A stretch of 64,000 nucleotides of DNA from Gyrodactylus bullatarudis (Eukaryota > Platyhelminthes > Monogenea > Gyrodactylidea > Gyrodactylidae), in assembly GCA_012064415.1 (NCBI GenBank), contig SSNU01000248.1:205486-269485 (forward strand). Direction: 5' to 3'. The notes under the pieces were generated by a model, which saw only the letters and a list, made by a program, of their open reading frames with translations, was not told the origin of the DNA and searched no databases. Both the position numbers and the translations under genes were made by a program. Of this stretch, positions 59,301 to 64,000 are shown piece after piece (position 1 is the stretch's first letter; every line of letters starts with the position of its first letter).

Positions 59301-62300
59301 CATTATCATCAAATATCATTATCATTATAGTGTTGAGCTATAAAGAAATATACATTTGGGGAATAAACTCTTAAAAAACAACTATAAGACTTACATCAAG
59401 TGGAAAGTCAGACTGCTTGTTGTAAATGGAAATGAATATTTCCCCGATTATCAATTCTTCAGCAATGATGCTGTGTTTGAATTCTTTGGCTGCATTCAGG
59501 TCGCAGTAACCCTCTCGGACAATTCTCTTGATTTGCTGGTCGAGGAAATTGGTCAACTCAGACCGAGACCGATTATCCCAAATAAAATAGGGCGTGATTG
59601 AGTTGACAGTGAGCATTTTAGCCAGTTCTCTCAATGCCTTACCCCGAGCAGTGTCTTTGGGGAAGGTTTCTGGTGGGAAAGGTGACTGGGGAATGTTTTC
59701 ACCTGGAAAATAATTTTCGTTGTAATTTTACATAAATTTATAATTATAATAATCTTTATCAATAAAGTGTGAATGAATATGGGAAAAAAAGATATTTTTG
59801 TGGAAACAAGCTTTAAGGGCAAAAGTGGTGTGTAGACTTGACATTTCTCACTTGTCTATTTTGAAATTGTAAAGTGTGAAATGAGAAAAATAAAATATTG
59901 CATGTGAGATATTGTGGTCAGTGTTAGCCAGTTTGAGCAGACAGGTAAAAGTATTCTGGTAGATGCAGATTAAACAGTCCGAACTTTTCCATGGAATTAA
60001 TTCTTGAGTATATATAACACATACATTTCTGGTAATTTTCCACAATGAAAAACAAAGGAGTTAAAAATCTACAAGGTTGAACATCAATATCATAAATATA
60101 CGATAGGGTCTGAAAATATCATATTGGTTCACTTGGCTGTTAGTTGAGCTTGGATTTCTTAACTTTCGAAAATCAAGAGAAAGTGCTCTTACTTATTTGA
60201 ATAGGAGAAGTTAATTGTGAAATAGATTTTCTGATCTTAGACTACAAAATTTTACTGATTGAAAAATTCACGTAATTTCTCAAATACGTCCGAAAATCAA
60301 CTTAAAATCATATCAAAATAGAGATAAAAGATATATTAACACCAAATACGTATTTCTTAAAGAATCATCAGTGGTATCACTTTAAAAATGATAAGAGTTA
60401 AATAATTGAATGAAAATAATAATTTAAAATTTTGAAAGAAATAGTAAAAGTTCAAGAATTAAGAATATATGCAAGCTGAAAAAACACCAAAACTCTCCAT
60501 TAAATAGCAACAGTGGAGAGAAAAGTGAAAAAGCTCACATAGGCCAAGGTAGTTGAAGATTATATGAATAGTTTTTCTGAACACATAGATTAGGTTTGTA
60601 TTGATTAATAAAGAATTTCTCTTTAACCCATACATCTATGCTGTCATCCCCAGGGTTTTTGTATAAAACGGAAAAATTTGAAATTGAAGCTACGTGGTTT
60701 TCCTGCTTAAGATGTCTAGTTACCGCGGTATCCTTATGTAGATGATCATTGGATCTTGTAGACAACTTCCTAATAGTTCTTCCTATGTACGAAGCTCCAC
60801 AATCACACTGGAATTGATAAACTAATAGAGTCTTCTCTTCAGGCTTGAGTAAATCCTTATGAATCAAACTGAACAATCTCTGTGTTTTAAATACAATTTT
60901 CAATTGTATATTATTATAATTTTGATTGATGAGATTATTAAGTCTTCTTCTTATATCATTACTGAAACCATCTCCTTTGAAGTTAAGCTTCATGAATATA
61001 GTAATTTTATCCACCTCTTCTGTTTCGACAACATCATCTCTAACCGTAGGTTGATTGATGAATTTGTCCACAAATTTAGCCGGATAACCATTTTCCATCA
61101 AACATGACTTCGAATTCTCTATTTCATTTGTCCATTCCTCAGGACTTGCGATTCTTCTTATACTCTTCCCTAGACCAATTACTACGCCAATTTTATGAGA
61201 TATAGGACTAAAACTAGCATAATGAAGATACTTCCCGTTATCAGTCCTCTTCTTATAAATATTTCTTATCTTGGAGATGATTACTTATTTCGTCTTTGAC
61301 TGTGTCTATGCTATTACTCATTTTTAACTTTACTTTGAAATGAATATTAAAAAAAAAACTTGTATATATTGGCATGTAAAGACAGAAGAGTATGCCCGAA
61401 ATAAAGCGCTTATCTCTAAGAAATTCTGTGGCATCTCCTTTCATTAAAAAATATTTCTTAAAATTGATCCATCTTCTTTTCTGGTTAGTTTGACGTCTAA
61501 GAAACTCAAAATACCATTAGATTCTCTTTCCATAGTAAATTTAATATTCAGATGAAATGAGTTCATCTTGAAGAAAAAATCATCTATTGATACATCAGGT
61601 TTCATTAGAATAAAAGTGTCATCGACATATCTAATATAAACATCAGTGAAAGTATTGATAGTATCTGACATCTTATTCATTTCTAACCAACCTAAAAAGA
61701 TATCAGCTAAGAGGTGATCCCATAGCTATCCCATCTTTCTGAATAAACACTTTGTTTTGAAATGACAATGGGACATTAATACATTTTGATTGATGAGATT
61801 ATTAAGTCTTCTTCTTATATCATTACTGAAACCATCTCCTTTGAAGTTTAGCTTCATGAATATAGTAATTTTATCCACCTCTTCTGTTTCGACAACATCA
61901 TCTCTAACCATAGGTTGATTGATGAATTTGTAATGAGATTGCGTCTCTCATTAGAATCTGCTGTACTAATGTCCCATTTTCATTTCAAAACAAAGTGTTT
62001 ATTCAGAAAGATGGGATAGCTATGGGATCACCTCTTAGTCCTCTCTTAGCTGATATCTTTTTAGGTTGGTTAGAAATGAATAAGATGTCAGATACTATCA
62101 ATACTTTCACTGATGTTTATATTAGATATGTCGATGACACTTTTATTCTAATGAAACCTGATGTATCAATAGATGATTTTTTCTTCAAGATGAACTCATT
62201 TCATCTGAATATTAAATTTACTATGGAAAGAGAATCTAATGGTATTTTGAGTTTCTTAGACGTCAAACTAACCTCATTTTAAAAAATTATAGGAGAGAAT

Positions 62301-63770
62301 TTTAGAAAATTTTTTTTTCTTATTTTCAAACCAAACGAACCATCAAATTGCTTTTAAAACCAACTTTTATTGCTTGGTTGTGTAATACATCGAATAATCA
62401 AAATAGTAGAATGTGAGGGATGATAAAAAATTCTCTAGTTAGAATCTGTGTACCAAATGATACTTTTGATAAAATCAGCTCGAAATGGATTGCAAGCTAA
62501 AACTGATCAAAACAATCAAAATCTAAAACATTATTAGGAATATCTACATCGAACATTGAGAAACATTCAAATTATGGAAGGAGATTTACTGAAGAATGCA
62601 TTTGAAATTTCAAAAATACAGTAGTTAACTTACAATCAGATATTGTACATCGTTTCTCTAATAGAACCATAAAATTGTAACAAACAGATTTTATAAATGG
62701 TATCGGGTAAATAATTTTTCATGAAAATGAATCATTCTAGGATGAGATATATTATATAACTCACTTCCATCTGGCATTGATTTCAAGTCATGGCCAGTAG
62801 TTATGTGATAGTTTTGAATATCACTCAGCTTCCGTGTAATATAAGGTGTCAAAAGTTGACAAAGTGCTTGACCTGAGGAAGGATATTCATCTTCAGGTTC
62901 CTCAAAGAATTCAGGGACAGTATCAGATCTCTCTTTTTTCCCATGTTGTCGACTCAAAGATGAGAATAGTGCAACAGCAGAGGTAGCATCATCCATTGAC
63001 GAATGTTGCAGAATGCAACTTATAGCGTATAATGAGAGTAACGCTAGACGATTCTTTAGAGCCTGAGCGTTGGTCGTTTCATCGTGTTCAACTCCGCTCT
63101 CTTCCAAAGTGAAATCATATTGAAAAACATTATTGAGTAGGAGATAAATTCCACCATTCAGATATGCAGCATGAGCCAGCCAATAGTCGACGCTAAAAGT
63201 AGCAACGCATATAGCAGCTTTAATTGACATGTATATTAAATTCTATAAATGGAAATATAAAAAATTAGTCATGAATTTTAAATAAAAAGTGAGGGGGGAG
63301 GTTACTGAAACTAACATCGTAAAAGAGAAGTCGAATGACAGTCTTGAGGATAAGGGGAATGGCGCAAATCTTCTCTCTGCAGTCATTAAAGTAAACAGCC
63401 ACAGAAAAGAACGAGCAAATATTCGAGCATACACGAACACAAAAATCATCAGGTTTACTAGAAGCACTTGACAGCTGTTCAGCGCATCTTGTAAATGCAT
63501 GCTGAAAAAGAAGAAGAAAATTGTATCACCATTCATCACTAGGTCATTATGGGGGACATACTTGAAATATTCCTATTCCATTTTCTCTGCGCATCTCTTC
63601 TGCATTGAGAGCGGATGTGGCTACTGTTTCGTAGGCTAACTCACAGGCTTCAGCCAAGAGGACAACTTCGTCAGGCTTGCAAGTTCTCGAGAATAAGAGC
63701 TCATCCTTAGCGTCCATTTCAATTGTTTTTATCAACATTGGATAGCCGGCATATTTCATATTGGACAACA
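53305..63770 (-). CDS. Rme-8: RME-8 / DNAJC13, C-terminal part (5' end off-window)
   Basis: Nine exons (63562-63770, 63316-63501, 62765-63242, 59395-59702, 54901-55249, 54173-54837, 53904-54110, 53686-53832, 53305-53649) give 963 codons in frame; the family is about 2250-2500 aa, so this is roughly the last 40%. Landmarks: [58 protein letters not shown], two IWN-type repeats ([22 protein letters not shown]), [20 protein letters not shown]-like [28 protein letters not shown] and the terminal poly-Pro MPPPPPPM. The J domain is upstream of the window. RME-8 recruits Hsc70 on endosomes and controls retromer/clathrin recycling. Introns contain a nested gene (56401-57063), a gypsy/mariner fragment and a Penelope cluster. 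Confidence 0.95.
55401..55620. repeat. Palindrome, arms about 95 bp, with exon-like open frame
   Basis: 55401-55497 and 55524-55620 are near-perfect reverse complements around a 26-bp spacer. Each arm can be read as [15 protein letters not shown] and continues open to a GT; the minus-strand arm has a TTTGTTTTAG acceptor just before it. It lies in the RME-8 intron immediately 5' of the exon starting [13 protein letters not shown]. The weak similarity ([12 protein letters not shown] against [10 protein letters not shown]) may be chance. Confidence 0.65.
56401..57063 (+). CDS. Unrecognised intronless gene nested in an RME-8 intron
   Basis: A 220-codon frame on the strand opposite RME-8. It begins [20 protein letters not shown], is rich in charged and helical residues, and has no signal peptide, membrane segment or motif I recognise. 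Notable stretches: [92 protein letters not shown]. Codon use and uninterrupted length in AT-rich DNA argue for a real gene, as does an AATAAA at 57066-57071 right after the stop. It is soluble and probably all-helical. Being intronless and nested, it could be a retrogene, or a host gene whose family I fail to name. Function is unknown. Confidence 0.75.
   Translation: MSVQFSDLILPLTRGLDERKLDLETAKSKIDEILTLEDCDIDDFEKSINNCTYGYKKKDESQVEEFLLNVHHDPNYQLPNRDPITWEAYKYLLEKSGMCYETLKLTDEERLMCRRFMHFKPLLRELVSCRTSISLFDSSLVDLSIPQDMARKMQKIFYHRIYDESVLRLYAQVMKEYRKSNHANFKTGNMFAMLGRPTHQMLILNKALNFARLISEGRRH
57064..57600. other. RME-8 intron segment, no gene
   Basis: AT-rich. A CCTCTCTGCCCCTTTT block near 57226 also occurs in the foldback at 17110, suggesting a shared element fragment. 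Nothing else is seen. Confidence 0.4.
57640..58274 (-). pseudogene. Ty3/gypsy-type integrase fragment
   Basis: A 142-codon open stretch (57846-58274) reads [20 protein letters not shown], then [29 protein letters not shown], which is the central DDE integrase core (VTDNGxxF...ESNGxAE) of gypsy-like retrotransposons, followed by [12 protein letters not shown]. The downstream part continues only after frameshifts. It is GC-richer than its surroundings. No RT, protease or LTR is present here, so it is a dead fragment. Confidence 0.8.
58275..58620 (+). pseudogene. Tc1/mariner-type transposase fragment
   Basis: Reading plus from about 58278, [18 protein letters not shown] matches the second catalytic Asp region of mariner-type transposases ([14 protein letters not shown]). 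The frame then breaks (stops near 58277 and 58353); fragments resembling the later FQQDNA block occur near 58552. It abuts the gypsy fragment directly, in opposite orientation. Confidence 0.65.
58890..58925. repeat. MITE family A terminus
   Basis: GATTCCCAACTTCATATCAATTAGCTTTA-type terminus only; the rest of the element is absent or decayed. Confidence 0.4.
59310..59372 (+). mobile_element. Penelope-like 3' tail fragment
   Basis: GAGCTATAAAGAAATATACATTTGGG and AATAAACTC match the distal end of the Penelope tail at 29300-29335. It ends about 20 bp from the RME-8 donor site at 59394. Confidence 0.5.
60340..61738 (-). mobile_element. Penelope-like retroelement, minus-strand copy
   Basis: In an RME-8 intron. 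From 5' to 3' on the minus strand: RT with YVDDTF (61444-61680), an interruption by a 181-bp insert (61268-61448), then SPISHKIG...[11 protein letters not shown] and the 188-codon C-terminal part (60535-61101) ending with the GIY-YIG nuclease ([20 protein letters not shown]) and QLPWPM, then the tail to about 60340. It is close to the copy at 28072-29359 in sequence. A small number of disruptions means it is non-functional. It is paired with an inverted partial copy at 61965-62273. Confidence 0.85.
61268..61448. mobile_element. 181-bp insertion in the Penelope-like copy, 11-bp target duplication
   Basis: Flanked by AAATATTTCTT at 61257-61267 and 61449-61459, which is present once at this place in other Penelope copies. 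The insert carries TATATATTGG and CCGAAATAAAGCGCTTATC, an order reminiscent of the LTR-like repeat (TATA, then CGAAAATAAAGC). It has a short frame ([18 protein letters not shown]) on the minus strand. The family is not recognised. Confidence 0.75.
61771..62273 (+). mobile_element. Penelope-like rearranged pieces: inverted RT copy and duplicated middle segment
   Basis: 61965-62273 (plus) repeats the RT segment [20 protein letters not shown] to FLDVKLT in opposite orientation to 61485-61770. Between them, 61785-61931 (minus-oriented) is an almost identical copy of 60919-61071 ([20 protein letters not shown]). The copies differ at only a few bases, so the rearrangement is recent. All fragments are truncated. 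Confidence 0.8.
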
Positions 63771-63834
63771 CTAACAGGAAAAGATTGCATAAAAATTAAT
63801 TTTTTAAAGATTATTATTATAGTCAACAAATTAT

Positions 63835-64000
63835 TAAACAAGATGATTTTCTGAGGTTGCTGACTGGAAGTCATGCTAGGATTAAGAACGAACGAAGTTA
63901 TTATGGTGAATAAAGCTTTATTTTCGTCGGTTCTCTTCAGACCAAACACCGACTTGTTATATTTATATATATGAAAATTTAGAGAACATTATAAAATCTG
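63835..64000 (-). repeat. LTR-like repeat, running off the right edge
   Basis: On the minus strand it carries CATATATATAAATATAAC, GTGTTTGGTCTGAAGAGAAC, GAAAATAAAGCTTTATTCAC and GCATGACTTCCAGTCAGC, in the order seen in the palindrome at 12604-13220. It lies just upstream of the first RME-8 exon in the window, in an intron. Confidence 0.7.

Noticed and set aside
1..64000. tRNA, rRNA or CRISPR features
   Set aside because: I scanned for cloverleaf B-box patterns, conserved rRNA segments and regularly spaced repeats and saw none I could support; the inverted repeats are not regularly spaced arrays.

Overview
The window is eukaryotic nuclear DNA: strongly AT-rich, with GT-AG introns, no operons, and about half its length in transposon-derived repeats. 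Gene content points to an animal and most likely an arthropod: a myotonic-dystrophy-kinase-related Cdc42 kinase (MRCK/Gek), an ephexin-type RhoGEF, RME-8/DNAJC13, RIB43A-like RIBC2, NudC-domain protein 3, ribosomal proteins eL33 and mL55, and a nuclear receptor with two DNA-binding domains. That last family is known from flatworms, molluscs and crustaceans, so a crustacean (perhaps a parasitic copepod) is my best guess, not a proof. Exon models were built by hand from splice sites and reading-frame continuity; the Gek (2039 aa) and RhoGEF (743 aa) models close in frame over 25 and 13 exons.

Layout. 1-3403: repeats, no supported exon. 3404-20327 (minus): two-DBD nuclear receptor, six exons in about 17 kb, with introns full of foldback elements; the rest of the ligand-binding domain lies off the left edge. 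20571-20960 (plus): eL33, head to head with the receptor. 21325-38684 (minus): complete Gek/MRCK; its largest intron holds a Penelope-like element. 38863-40056 (plus): RIBC2. 40460-51353 (minus): ephexin-like RhoGEF. 51505-52415 (plus): NUDCD3. 52464-52754 (minus): mL55. 53305-63770 (minus): C-terminal 963 residues of RME-8, with an unrecognised intronless plus-strand gene (56401-57063) nested in one intron and a rearranged Penelope cluster in another.

Genes sit in close divergent or convergent pairs (gaps of 48-400 bp) while introns range from 29 nt to almost 8 kb. Gek (a Cdc42 effector kinase) and the RhoGEF (a Rho-family activator) are neighbours in one signalling pathway; the other genes have unrelated housekeeping, ciliary or trafficking roles.

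The most notable observations are: (1) the two-DBD receptor with the family's CEACKK P-box; (2) several ultrashort introns (29, 29, 31, 31, 34, 38 and 41 nt), none a multiple of three; (3) an unusual density of long inverted repeats, including a 294-bp-arm palindrome of a promoter-like repeat and a 1-kb foldback whose second arm preserves the empty site of a nested 200-bp MITE; (4) a 381-bp hAT-like element with a perfect 8-bp target duplication; (5) an inverted Penelope-like duplication.
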